Shown here: positions 52,713 to 61,135 of the stretch, in pieces
Numbering within the stretch: position 1 is the first letter of the stretch
Layout: every line of letters starts with the position of its first letter
Assembly: GCF_019710475.1 (NCBI RefSeq)
Contig: NZ_JAJFAX010000015.1
Location: 1 to 64,000 of the forward strand
DNA length: 64,000 nucleotides
Direction of reading: 5' to 3'
Source of the DNA: Glycomyces sp. TRM65418
GTDB taxonomy: Bacteria > Actinomycetota > Actinomycetes > Mycobacteriales > Micromonosporaceae
Position numbers and translations under genes: made by a program
The notes under the pieces: generated by a model
Database searches by the model: none
The model's input: only the letters and a program-made list of their open reading frames with translations
What the model was told of the DNA's origin: nothing

Positions 52713-52728
52713 ATCGAGAAGTCTCGAT
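52713..52728. promoter_or_regulatory. Palindrome ATCGAGA-N2-TCTCGAT upstream of GH43 operon
   Basis: Perfect 7-bp arms, 28-43 bp upstream of the endo-arabinanase start. Size and spacing suit a dimeric repressor. No regulator gene is adjacent. Confidence 0.5.
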
Positions 52729-52773
52729 GTTACCGGACACATGGATCGATACACAAGACACCGCGCAACAAAA

Positions 52774-52800
52774 GCGGGAGACGGCATCGCCGTCTCCCGC
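52774..52800 (-). terminator. Terminator of the inositol operon
   Basis: 12-bp stem GCGGGAGACGGC (52774-52785) with complement at 52789-52800, loop ATC, 18 bp past iolG. Confidence 0.85.
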
Positions 52801-52817
52801 TCCCCCGCTGTCGCCCG

Positions 52818-53825
52818 CTAGGCGTAGAAGTCCGGCCGTTCGCCCAGGTCGATCGGTACGGGCGCGCCCGTGTGCAGCGACTGGACGGCCGCGTCGGTGA
52901 CCACTGTGGCGGCGTAGCCGTCCCAGGAATTCGGGCCGGTCGGTTCCCGCCCGGCCGCCACGCGGTCGGCCCACTCCTGGAGCTCCACGTCGAAGGCCTC
53001 GGTGAAGCGGTCGCCGAACTCCTGCAGCACAGGGAAACTCGCCTGGCCCGCGTGCCGCACGAGCGGCGCGGCCGGATCGGGCAGGCGCACCGCGCCGTCC
53101 TCCCCTACGATCTCGCACTGGATGTCGTAGCCGTACTGGCAGTTCACGAACACCTCGACGTCCACGCGCGCGCCGGAAGCGGTCTCGAACAGGAAGATCT
53201 GCGGGTCCTGGAGGTGCTCGAACCGCTTCGGGGTCTTGCGCGGCAGCACCGTCTGCACCGACGTGAACTCCTCGCCGAGCAGCCAGCGCAGCGCGTCCAC
53301 CTCGTGCACCGCGGTGTCCTTGGCGGCCATCTCGGTCGTGTAGGACTCGCGCACGGTCGGGTTGCGGTGCACGCAGTGGGCCATGAGCGGCTCGCCGATC
53401 GCATCGGAGTCGAGGACCCGCTTCATCTGCCGGTAGCCGGCGTCGTAGCGGCGCATGAAGCCGACCTGGACGAGGCGGCGCCCGAAGGCCTGCTCGGCCT
53501 CCATGATCCGCCGCCCGTCGGCGGCGTCGGTCGTGAGCGGCTTCTCGCAGAACACCGGCTTGCCCGCCTCGATGCAGGCGAGCACCTGCTCGGCGTGCAC
53601 CGGTCCCCACGAGGTGATGACGACCGCCTCGACCTCCGGGTCCGCGACCAGCTTCTCGGCCGAGTCGACCACCCTCGCCCCGACCTGCGACGCGACCGAG
53701 GCGGCCAGCTCCGGGTCGATGTCGGAGACGGCGACCACGGTGGTCCCGGAGACCAGCTCGGTCAGTCGCCGGACGTGCTGCTCGCCGATCCAGCCGGTGC
53801 CGATCACGCCGATGCGGATGCTCAT
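52818..53825 (-). CDS. iolG: myo-Inositol 2-dehydrogenase (Gfo/Idh/MocA)
   Basis: 335 residues. Rossmann start IGVIGTGWIGEQHVRRL, then EKPL with the catalytic-site Lys (FCEKPLTTD) and the HEVDALRWLLGEE helix carrying the second His/Asp pair. It oxidises myo-inositol to 2-keto-myo-inositol with NAD+, first step of the pathway. Last gene of the seven-gene operon. Confidence 0.9.
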   Translation of the reverse strand: MSIRIGVIGTGWIGEQHVRRLTELVSGTTVVAVSDIDPELAASVASQVGARVVDSAEKLVADPEVEAVVITSWGPVHAEQVLACIEAGKPVFCEKPLTTDAADGRRIMEAEQAFGRRLVQVGFMRRYDAGYRQMKRVLDSDAIGEPLMAHCVHRNPTVRESYTTEMAAKDTAVHEVDALRWLLGEEFTSVQTVLPRKTPKRFEHLQDPQIFLFETASGARVDVEVFVNCQYGYDIQCEIVGEDGAVRLPDPAAPLVRHAGQASFPVLQEFGDRFTEAFDVELQEWADRVAAGREPTGPNSWDGYAATVVTDAAVQSLHTGAPVPIDLGERPDFYA

Positions 53826-53864
53826 GGGCTGCTTCCCTTCTTGCGGTTCGGGACGGTTGCGGCG

Positions 53865-54818
53865 TCAGGCCCGCTGGTGGCGGGCGCCGAGGCCGCAGCC
53901 GTTCAGGTACTGCCGGGTGCGGACGGCGATCGGGTAGGGCGCGTCCGGTTCGCACGGGTAGAGGTCCTGCTCGACGATGACGAACAGTTCGGCGTCGAGC
54001 TTCGCGAGCTCGGTGACGATGTCGGCCGGGTTCGGCACCCCGGCGGGCGGCTCGACGCAGACGCCGCGCTTGACGGCCTCGCCGAAGCCGAGGCCCTCGT
54101 CGCGGACCTGCCGGAGGATCGCCGGGTCCATCTGCTTGATGTGGACGTAGCCGATGCGCTCGGCGTAGCGGCGGATCAGGTCGACGTTGTCGCCGCCGCC
54201 GTAGGCGACGTGCCCGGTGTCGAGGCACAGGGACACGTAGTCGCCGTCGGTGCCGTCGAGGAAGGTCTCGATCTGCGGCTGGGTCATGATCTGGCAGTCC
54301 GCGTGCGGGTGCAGCGCGATCGTGACGCCGTACTCCTCGGACATCTGCCTGCCGATGCGGTTCGCCGCGGCGTGGACGGTCCGCCACTGCTCGGCGTCCC
54401 ATTCGGTGACGTCGTTGATCGCGTCGGTCTTCTCGTCGCGGAACAGCGGCGGGATGAACACGACGTGCTTCGCGCCCTGCGAGGCCGTCAACGCGGCCAC
54501 TTTGGAGACGATGGCGATCGTCTCCTCGAACTTCGCGGGGGTGTGGAGGTCGCCGAAGACGGTGCCGCCGGAGACTCGCAGGCCGCGTGCGCCGACCTCG
54601 TCGGCGAGGACGTCGGGGTCGGTGGGCAGGTAGCCGTAGGGCCCGAGTTCGAGCCACTCGTAGCCCGCGCCGGCCAGCTCGTCCAGGAACCGGTCGTACG
54701 GGAGCTGGCGGTCGTCCTCGGGGAACCACACGCCCCACGAGTCGGGGGCCGAGCCGAGCCGGAGGTTCGGCGCCGGCGTCGTCGCTCTCGGCGAAGCCGG
54801 CGAGCCATGCATTGACAT
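53865..54818 (-). CDS. iolE: IolE-like inosose dehydratase / sugar isomerase
   Basis: 317 residues, xylose-isomerase-like TIM barrel: LGSAPDSWGVWFPEDDRQ, WLELGPYGYLPTDP, GVTIALHPHADC, CLDTGHVAYGGGDN, and GYVHIKQMDP. His/Asp/Glu residues fit the metal site. In actinobacterial iol clusters this class fills the 2-keto-myo-inositol dehydratase role; classical Bacillus IolE is more distant, so the exact step is inferred. ATG 54818 follows GAAGGAGACC. About 40 bp from iolG. Confidence 0.75.
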   Translation of the reverse strand: MSMHGSPASPRATTPAPNLRLGSAPDSWGVWFPEDDRQLPYDRFLDELAGAGYEWLELGPYGYLPTDPDVLADEVGARGLRVSGGTVFGDLHTPAKFEETIAIVSKVAALTASQGAKHVVFIPPLFRDEKTDAINDVTEWDAEQWRTVHAAANRIGRQMSEEYGVTIALHPHADCQIMTQPQIETFLDGTDGDYVSLCLDTGHVAYGGGDNVDLIRRYAERIGYVHIKQMDPAILRQVRDEGLGFGEAVKRGVCVEPPAGVPNPADIVTELAKLDAELFVIVEQDLYPCEPDAPYPIAVRTRQYLNGCGLGARHQRA

Positions 54819-54842
54819 TGACGGTCTCCTTCGCGGTGGCGG

Positions 54843-56339
54843 TCAGCTGGAGGTCGGGAAGTTGAGCTGGGCGGCCTGCGACTCGGTGTGCCTGGGCCAG
54901 CGCGAGGTCACCACTTTCGCGCGGGTGTAGAAGCGGACGCCTTCGTGGCCGTGGATGTGGCTGGAGCCGAAGAGGGAGTCCTTCCAGCCGCCGAACGAGT
55001 AGTGGGCGGTGGGCACCGGGATCGGGACGTTGACGCCGATCATGCCGACGTGGACGCCGCGCTCGAAGGTGCGCACCGCGCCGCCGTCGAAGGTGAAGAC
55101 GGCGGTGCCGTTGCCGTACGGGTTGGCGTTGATCAGGTCGAGGGCCGCTTCGAGGGTCGGGACGCGGACGACGGCGAGGACGGGCCCGAAGACCTCGTCT
55201 TTGTAGACGTCCATGTCGGGGGTGACGTGGTCGAGGACGGTGGGGCCGACGAAGAAGCCGCCGGGGCGGCCCTCGACGCGGAGGCCGCGGCCGTCGACGA
55301 CGGGTTCGGCGCCTTGGGCGACGCCGGAGGCGACGGCGGCCTCGACGCGGTCGCAGGCGGCCCGGGTGACGACCGGGCCCATCTCGGCTTCGGGGTCGTC
55401 CCCGGGACCGACGACGACGGCCTCGGCCTTCGCCTTGAGGAGGTCCACGAGGCCGTCGGCGGCGTCCCCGACGGCGACGGCGACCGAGACGGCCATGCAG
55501 CGCTGCCCGGCGGAGCCGAACGCGGCGGCGGTGAGCTGGGCGGCGGCCCAGTCGAGGTTCGCGTCCGGCATGACGACGGCGTGGTTCTTCGCGCCGCCGA
55601 GGGCCTGGACCCGCTTGCCGCTCCGGAGGGCGCGTTCGTGGATGTACTTGGCGATCGGGGTGGAGCCGACGAAGGAGACGGCGGCGACGTCCTCGTGGTC
55701 GAGCAGGGCGTCGACGGCGGTCTTGTCGCCGTTGACGACGTTGAACACGCCGTCGGGCAGGCCGGCGTCGGCGTAGAGCCGCGCGATGAGCAGGCTCGCG
55801 GAGGGGTCGCGCTCGCTGGGTTTGAGGACGAAGGTGTTCCCGGTGGCGATCGCGATGGGGTGCATCCACATGGGGACCATGACCGGGAAGTTGAACGGGG
55901 TGATTCCGGCGCAGACGCCGAGCGGCTGGCGGAAGTCGTAGGAGTCGACGCCGCTGGAGACGTCGGTGGAGAAGCCGCCTTTGAGCGCGGCGGTGATGCC
56001 GCAGGCGAACTCGATGACCTCGCGGCCGCGCACGATCTCGCCTCGGGCGTCGTCGACGACCTTGCCGTGCTCGGCGGCGACGAGCTTCGCGAGTTCCAGT
56101 TCGTGGCGCTCCACGAGGTCCCGCAGGCGGAACATGATCCGGGAGCGGTTGGACAGGGACTGGAGGCTCCAGGAGGTGAAGGCGTCCTTCGCCGCCCGCA
56201 CGGCGGCATCCACATCGGACTCGGTGGCGAGGCGGACGCGGGCCTGCTCCTCGCCGGTGGCCGGGTTCCAGACGGGCGCGAAGCGCTCGGACTCCCCGGC
56301 GGCGGGCTTGCCGCCGATCCAGTGCTCGATGGTGGTCAC
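54843..56339 (-). CDS. mmsA: Methylmalonate-semialdehyde dehydrogenase
   Basis: 498 residues. Full-length ALDH fold: FNFPVMVPMWMHPIA, LKPSERDPSA, GSTPIAKYIHERAL, LGGAKNHAVVMPDAN, and catalytic C281 in AGQRCMAVS; PVPTAHYSFGGWKDSLFG at the end. Converts malonate semialdehyde to acetyl-CoA (IolA), or methylmalonate semialdehyde to propionyl-CoA. The IolA role is expected from the operon. No CoA-independent ALDH Glu is seen. Confidence 0.93.
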   Translation of the reverse strand: MTTIEHWIGGKPAAGESERFAPVWNPATGEEQARVRLATESDVDAAVRAAKDAFTSWSLQSLSNRSRIMFRLRDLVERHELELAKLVAAEHGKVVDDARGEIVRGREVIEFACGITAALKGGFSTDVSSGVDSYDFRQPLGVCAGITPFNFPVMVPMWMHPIAIATGNTFVLKPSERDPSASLLIARLYADAGLPDGVFNVVNGDKTAVDALLDHEDVAAVSFVGSTPIAKYIHERALRSGKRVQALGGAKNHAVVMPDANLDWAAAQLTAAAFGSAGQRCMAVSVAVAVGDAADGLVDLLKAKAEAVVVGPGDDPEAEMGPVVTRAACDRVEAAVASGVAQGAEPVVDGRGLRVEGRPGGFFVGPTVLDHVTPDMDVYKDEVFGPVLAVVRVPTLEAALDLINANPYGNGTAVFTFDGGAVRTFERGVHVGMIGVNVPIPVPTAHYSFGGWKDSLFGSSHIHGHEGVRFYTRAKVVTSRWPRHTESQAAQLNFPTSS

Positions 56340-56350
56340 TGCTGGTCCCC

Positions 56351-58243
56351 TCAGAGGTAGTGGCGCTGGTGGCGCTTATGGGCGTCGTATTCGGCGCGGG
56401 CGGTGCGGGTGGAGTCCAGTTCGGACACTTCGCTCACCGGGACTTCCCACCAGGCCGAGCCGGGCGGGTTCGGGCCCCGCGGGTCGGTTTCGACGTGGAC
56501 CACGGTGACCCGCGGGTTCGCCTTGGCCTTGCGGAGGGCCTCGCGGAACTCGGCGACGCCGTTCGCGCTGATCACGTCGGCGCCGAGGCTGGCGGCGTTG
56601 GCGGCCAGGTCGACGGGGAGCACGTCGCCGTCGAGGAGCCCGGACTCGTCGTCGCGATAGCGGTAGGCGGTGCCGAAGCGCTGCGAGCCGAGGGATTCGG
56701 AGAGGGCGCCGATGGAGGCGAAGCCGTGGTTCTGGACGATCACGATGATCGCCTTCAGGCCCTCGGCGACCATGGTCGCGATCTCGGAGGAGAGCATCAG
56801 GTACGAGCCGTCGCCGACCAGGACCACGACCTCGCGTTCGGGGGCGGCCAGCTTCGCGCCGACCCCGGCGGCGATCTCGTAGCCCATGCAGGAGTAGGCG
56901 TACTCGACGTGGTAGGCCTTCGGGTCCCTCGCGCGCCAGAGCATCTGGAGGTCGCCGGGCATGGACCCGGCCGCGTTGATCACGACGTCCGCGTCGTCGA
57001 GGACCTCGCCCAGCGCGCCGAGGATCTCGGTCTGCGCGGGCAGCGGCCCGTGGCCGAGGCGGAGGCACCGGTCGGCGGTCGCGCGCCACTCGTCGGCGAG
57101 TCGGAGGGCCTCGGCGCGGTAGTCGTCGCCGACGCTCCAGCCCTCCAGTGCCTCGGCGAGCGCCGCAAGCCCGGACTTGGCGTCGGCCAGGAGCATTTCG
57201 GCCGCGTGCTTGGCGGCGTCGAGCCGTGCGACGTTCAGGTTCGCGAACGTGACGTCCGGGGCGGCGAAGACCGTGTGCGAGGCGGTCGTGAAGTCCGAGT
57301 ACCGCGTCCCGACGCCCAGCACCACGTCGGCTTCCGCGGCAAGCGCGTTCGCCGCCGACGTGCCGGTCGCACCGAGGCCGCCCACGGCCGAGGGGTGGTC
57401 CCAGGGGATCGCGCCCTTGCCCGCGTGGGTGTCGGCGACCGGGATGCCCGTGGCCTCGGCGAACGCCCGCAGCTCGGCCATGGCGCCGCTGTAGACCACG
57501 CCGCCGCCGGCGACGATCAGCGGGCGCTCGGCCGAGCGCAGCAGCGCCGCGACCCGTCGGACCGCCGCCGGTTCGGGGGCGGGCCGGCCGACGCGCCACA
57601 CGCGTCGCCGGAAGAAGTCGACGGGCCAGTCGAAGGCCTCGGCCTGCACGTCCTGCGGCAGGCACAGCGTGACCGCGCCGGTCTCGACCGGGTCGGTGAG
57701 CACCCGCATCGCCGCCAGCGCGGCCGGGATCAGCTGCTCGGGGCGGCTCACGCGGTCGAAGTACTTCGAGACGGGCCGGAACGCGTCGTTCACCGACACA
57801 TCACCGGCACGGGTGTCCTCGAGTTGCTGGAGCACCGGGTCGGGGACGCGTGAGGCGAACATGTCGGAGGGCAGCAGCAGGACCGGCAGCCGGTTGGCGG
57901 TGGCGAGCGCCGCACCGGTGATCATGTTGGTCGAGCCCGGTCCGGTCGAGGCCGTGCAGGCGAAGGTCTGGAGGCGGTCGCGCATCTTCGCGTACGCCGC
58001 CGCGGCGTGGACCATGGCCTGCTCGTTGCGCGCGAGGTGATACGGGAGATCGGCCTCGCCGGTGCGGGCGGCCTGGAGGAGCGCCTGGCCGAGTCCGGCG
58101 ACGTTCCCGTGGCCGAAGATGCCCCACACGCCGGGGATGAGGCGCTGCTCGATCCCGTCGCGCTCGGCGTGCTGGGCGGCGAGGAAGCGGACGAGGGCCT
58201 GGGCGGTCGTCAGCCGGACGGTCGGCACGGTCTCAAGCGGCAT
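56351..58243 (-). CDS. iolD: 3D-(3,5/4)-trihydroxycyclohexane-1,2-dione hydrolase
   Basis: 630 residues, thiamine-diphosphate enzyme. Pyr domain has IPGVWGIFGHGNVAGLGQAL; PP domain has VVLVGDGSYLMLSSE and IVIVQNHGFASIG. Opens the ring of the diketo intermediate to 5-deoxy-glucuronate. Its ATG (58243) lies within the end of iolB (11-nt overlap), showing coupling. Confidence 0.94.
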   Translation of the reverse strand: MPLETVPTVRLTTAQALVRFLAAQHAERDGIEQRLIPGVWGIFGHGNVAGLGQALLQAARTGEADLPYHLARNEQAMVHAAAAYAKMRDRLQTFACTASTGPGSTNMITGAALATANRLPVLLLPSDMFASRVPDPVLQQLEDTRAGDVSVNDAFRPVSKYFDRVSRPEQLIPAALAAMRVLTDPVETGAVTLCLPQDVQAEAFDWPVDFFRRRVWRVGRPAPEPAAVRRVAALLRSAERPLIVAGGGVVYSGAMAELRAFAEATGIPVADTHAGKGAIPWDHPSAVGGLGATGTSAANALAAEADVVLGVGTRYSDFTTASHTVFAAPDVTFANLNVARLDAAKHAAEMLLADAKSGLAALAEALEGWSVGDDYRAEALRLADEWRATADRCLRLGHGPLPAQTEILGALGEVLDDADVVINAAGSMPGDLQMLWRARDPKAYHVEYAYSCMGYEIAAGVGAKLAAPEREVVVLVGDGSYLMLSSEIATMVAEGLKAIIVIVQNHGFASIGALSESLGSQRFGTAYRYRDDESGLLDGDVLPVDLAANAASLGADVISANGVAEFREALRKAKANPRVTVVHVETDPRGPNPPGSAWWEVPVSEVSELDSTRTARAEYDAHKRHQRHYL

Positions 58244-59123
58244 CGTCGCGCTCCTTCTCGACGGCCGAGGACAGCGGCAGTCGCGGATCGAGGTCGTCAG
58301 GGGTCCACGTGGACCGGATCCAGCCGTGGGCGGGGTCGTCGCTGATGCGCCAGGCGCGCTCCTCGCCGGGGCCGGCCATCACGTTGAGGTAGTAGAGGTC
58401 GTAGCCGGGGACGGCGGCGCTGGGGCCGTGCCAGCCGTGCGGGATGACCACGACGTCGCCGGAGCGGACCTCCTCGCTGACCTCGATCGGCCGCTCGGGC
58501 GTGCCGTAGACGCGCTGCCAGGCGAAGCCGGGGCCGAGCGGTCCCGGGGCGACCTCGAAGTAGTAGATCTCCTCGAGTTCGGCCTCGTGGTCGCTCGCCT
58601 CGTCGTGCTTGTGCGGCGGGTAGGAGGACCAGTTGCCGCCGGGCGTGAGGACCTCGCAGGCGATGAGCTTGTCGGCGTCGAAGTGGCCGGGGGTGCAGAA
58701 GTTGTTGACCTGCCGCGAGGCCCGGCCGGCGCCGCGCAGCTCGACCGGGACGTCTTCGGCGGGGCCGTAGCGGAACGGGAGGCGCCGGTCGCATCGGGCG
58801 GAGGGGAGGGCGAAACGGCCGCCTCCGGCACTGGCGACCGTCGCTTCGGCGTCTCGGGGGACGTAGGCGAAATCGGTCACGCGGCTGAAGACGTTTCGGC
58901 GGCCTGCGAGGTCGAAGGACCGGCCGTCGCACGCGACAGTGCAGCTTCCGGACAACGGCAGGACCAAGGTCTCGGCGTCGCCCGTGGCGAACGTGTGGGT
59001 GCGCCCGGGCCCGAGTTCGAGCACTTTCAGGCCCGAGTAGGTCCAGCCGGCGGTCGCGGGAGTGACGACCGCGGCGTAGTCGCCCGCGGCGGTGGACTCG
59101 GCGGGGAGGTGATGGCGGTTCAC
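58233..59123 (-). CDS. iolB: 5-Deoxy-glucuronate isomerase
   Basis: 296 residues, bicupin. PPHKHDE and ELEEIYYFEVAP provide the metal His/Glu, and RSGDVVVIPHGWHGPSAAVPG the second His. Converts 5-deoxy-glucuronate to 2-deoxy-5-keto-gluconate. GTG 59123 overlaps the stop of the aldolase gene (GTGA). An in-frame extension to 59876 is antisense shadow. Confidence 0.93.
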   Translation of the reverse strand: MNRHHLPAESTAAGDYAAVVTPATAGWTYSGLKVLELGPGRTHTFATGDAETLVLPLSGSCTVACDGRSFDLAGRRNVFSRVTDFAYVPRDAEATVASAGGGRFALPSARCDRRLPFRYGPAEDVPVELRGAGRASRQVNNFCTPGHFDADKLIACEVLTPGGNWSSYPPHKHDEASDHEAELEEIYYFEVAPGPLGPGFAWQRVYGTPERPIEVSEEVRSGDVVVIPHGWHGPSAAVPGYDLYYLNVMAGPGEERAWRISDDPAHGWIRSTWTPDDLDPRLPLSSAVEKERDDAA

Positions 59124-59992
59124 AGCAGGCTCACCGCCGCATCGACCGCGGCGGCGACGTCGCCGTCCGCGGGGTACAGGAGCGACCGGCCGACGGTCAG
59201 ACCGACCACATTGGGCAACGCCAGGGCCGCGGCCCAGGACTCGCGCTGGACGTCCAGGTCGGCGACCTCGCCGCCGAGGACGACCATCGGCAGCGTCGAG
59301 GCGGCGGCGACGCGTGCCATGTCGGGCGCGGTCGGCACCTTCAGCCACGTGCGGGCCGAGGTCGAGCCGAGGCCCGAGGCGATCGCGACCGACGTGACGA
59401 CCCCCTCCGTCGTCACGTCGTTCACGATCCTGCCGTGCTCGCGGCGGGAGAGGAACGGCTCCACCATCGCGACCAGGCCGCGGTCGGCGAGCGCGTCGAC
59501 GGCTTCGGCGGCGGCTTCCAGGGTGGGCGCGGTGCGGTCGTCCGCCAAGTCGATCCGGGTGAGCATCTTGCCGCCGTCGAAGCCCATGCGCTCGATGGCG
59601 TCCGCGCGCATCCCGGTGAAGCGGTCGTCGATCTCGAAGGCCGCTCCGGCGAGGCCGCCGCGGTTCATGGAACCGAAGACGACCTTGCCGTCCAGGGCCC
59701 CGAGCAGCAGCAGGTCCTCCAGGACGTCCGCGGTCGCCAGGACGCCGGTGCAGCCGGGGTGCTCGAGCGCGGTCCGCAGCCGGTCCAGGAGGTCGCCGCG
59801 GTCGGCCATGGCCATCGGGTCGCCGCCGGTGCCGAGCGCGCCGCGCGCGGGGTGGTCGGCGGCGATGACGAAGCACTTGCCGGACGGGCCCACCGGGCTC
59901 GACGCCCGTTTGCGGGCGTCGGCGGCCCTGCGGATCGCGGCCGGGTCGGTCAGCCGCGTCCGGGCCAGTTCGGCCAGCAGGTCAGCGCGCAT
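59120..59992 (-). CDS. Cgl0158-family (beta/alpha)8 aldolase, IolJ role likely
   Basis: 290 residues. CFVIAADHPARGALG, FGSMNRGGLAG, GGKMLTRIDL, and LKVPTAPDMARVA with the probable Schiff-base Lys. In Corynebacterium-type iol clusters this family replaces classical IolJ, cleaving 2-deoxy-5-keto-gluconate-6-phosphate to DHAP and malonate semialdehyde. Role inferred from the context: no other aldolase is in the operon. Overlaps iolC by 11 nt. Confidence 0.8.
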   Translation of the reverse strand: MRADLLAELARTRLTDPAAIRRAADARKRASSPVGPSGKCFVIAADHPARGALGTGGDPMAMADRGDLLDRLRTALEHPGCTGVLATADVLEDLLLLGALDGKVVFGSMNRGGLAGAAFEIDDRFTGMRADAIERMGFDGGKMLTRIDLADDRTAPTLEAAAEAVDALADRGLVAMVEPFLSRREHGRIVNDVTTEGVVTSVAIASGLGSTSARTWLKVPTAPDMARVAAASTLPMVVLGGEVADLDVQRESWAAALALPNVVGLTVGRSLLYPADGDVAAAVDAAVSLL

Positions 59993-60959
59993 TCGCCACC
60001 TCGGTCAACTTGAGCTCCACTTCGGATTCGGTGGGCATGGCGTCGGAACAGGCCAGCGCGCCGGCGACGTGCGCGCCGGCGGCGTTGGCGAAGCGCATGA
60101 TCCGCTCGGCCTCCCAGCCGGCGAGCAGGCCGTGGACGAGCGCGCCGCCGAAGGCGTCGCCCGCGCCGAGGCCGTTGACGACGTCGACCGGGACCGGCGG
60201 CGCCTCCACCTGCCCGGTGTCGTCGAGCGCGAGCACGCCTTTCGGACCCTGCTTGACGACGGCGAGCGCGACGCCCGCCTCCCGCAGGGCGCGCGCGGCC
60301 TCGGCGGGGGTGTCGCGGGCGCCGACGGCGACCTCGCATTCCTCGCGGTTGCCCACGGCCACGGTGACGTGCGGGAGCGCCCGGCGCACCTGTTCGCGGG
60401 CGTCCTCGGCCGAGTCCCAGAACATCGGCCGGTAGTCCAGGTCGAGCACCGTGACGCCCGCCTTGCCGCGCGCTTCGAGCGCGGCGAGCGTCGCCGAGCG
60501 CGAGGGCTCCTGGCAGAGACCGGTGACCGTCGCCCAGAAGACCTTCGCGGCCCGGATGGCGTCGAAGTCCAGCTCGGCGGGATCGATGTCCAGGTCGGGG
60601 GCCTTGGGCAGCCGGTAGAAGTAGAGCGGGAAGTCGTCGGGCGGGAAGATCTCGCAGAACGTGACCGGGGTGGGCAGGGCCTCCGAGGTGCCGACGAAGG
60701 CGTCGTCGACGCCGTAGCCGCGCAGGGCCTTGCGGACGAAGCGGCCGAAGGGGTCGGCGCCGGTCTTGGTGATCACCGCGGTGCGGCGCCCGTAGCGGGC
60801 CGCCGCGACGGCGACGTTCGTGGGGCTGCCGCCCAGGAACTTCCCGAAGGACTCCACGTCCTCCAGGCCGACGCCGATCTGGTGGGGGTAGACGTCGACG
60901 CCCACCCGTCCCATGGTGACGAGGTCGTACGCCTCGCCGTCGGCCTGCGTCGCGGCCAC
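59982..60959 (-). CDS. iolC: 5-Dehydro-2-deoxygluconokinase (PfkB family)
   Basis: 325 residues. PfkB signatures: GGSPTNVAVAAARYG near residue 40 and the catalytic VNGLGAGDAFGGALVHG near 270. Phosphorylates 2-deoxy-5-keto-gluconate. GTG 60959 has GAGGGGG five nt upstream; GTG 60965 overlaps this site and in-frame codons out to 61073 cross the operator. First gene of the operon. Confidence 0.92.
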   Translation of the reverse strand: MAATQADGEAYDLVTMGRVGVDVYPHQIGVGLEDVESFGKFLGGSPTNVAVAAARYGRRTAVITKTGADPFGRFVRKALRGYGVDDAFVGTSEALPTPVTFCEIFPPDDFPLYFYRLPKAPDLDIDPAELDFDAIRAAKVFWATVTGLCQEPSRSATLAALEARGKAGVTVLDLDYRPMFWDSAEDAREQVRRALPHVTVAVGNREECEVAVGARDTPAEAARALREAGVALAVVKQGPKGVLALDDTGQVEAPPVPVDVVNGLGAGDAFGGALVHGLLAGWEAERIMRFANAAGAHVAGALACSDAMPTESEVELKLTEVANAR

Positions 60960-61006
60960 GGGCACCCCCTCGTGTCGTCCCTGTTCAGCCCTGCTCTGGA
61001 GCGCTT

Positions 61007-61037
61007 CACTGTCGCGCGTTACTGTCGCGCGACAGTG
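61007..61037 (-). promoter_or_regulatory. Operator array of the inositol operon
   Basis: Contains ACTGTCGCGCGACAGT, a perfect 16-bp palindrome (61021-61036), plus a third copy of the arm, CACTGTCGCGC (61007-61017), 14 bp to the left. It falls just downstream of the -10 box, in the transcribed leader. The likely ligand is the divergent LacI protein. Confidence 0.75.
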
Positions 61038-61043
61038 AACTGG

Positions 61044-61073
61044 AATATACTCACTTCCAGGCCCGCGCGTCAA
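61044..61073 (-). promoter_or_regulatory. Sigma-70-type promoter of the inositol operon
   Basis: On the minus strand TTGACG (61073-61068) and TATATT (61049-61044), 18-bp spacer. Predicted start near 61037, inside the operator array. Confidence 0.7.
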
Positions 61074-61135
61074 GCGGACGAGTGCGGCGGAAATAAACTC
61101 ATGTCATCGCCGGCACATCGCATGAGGGAGGGACG

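Noticed and set aside
51988-55869. 1293-codon open frame on the minus strand
   Set aside because: Alternate frame of endo-arabinanase, iolG and iolE. Low-complexity Arg-rich translation.
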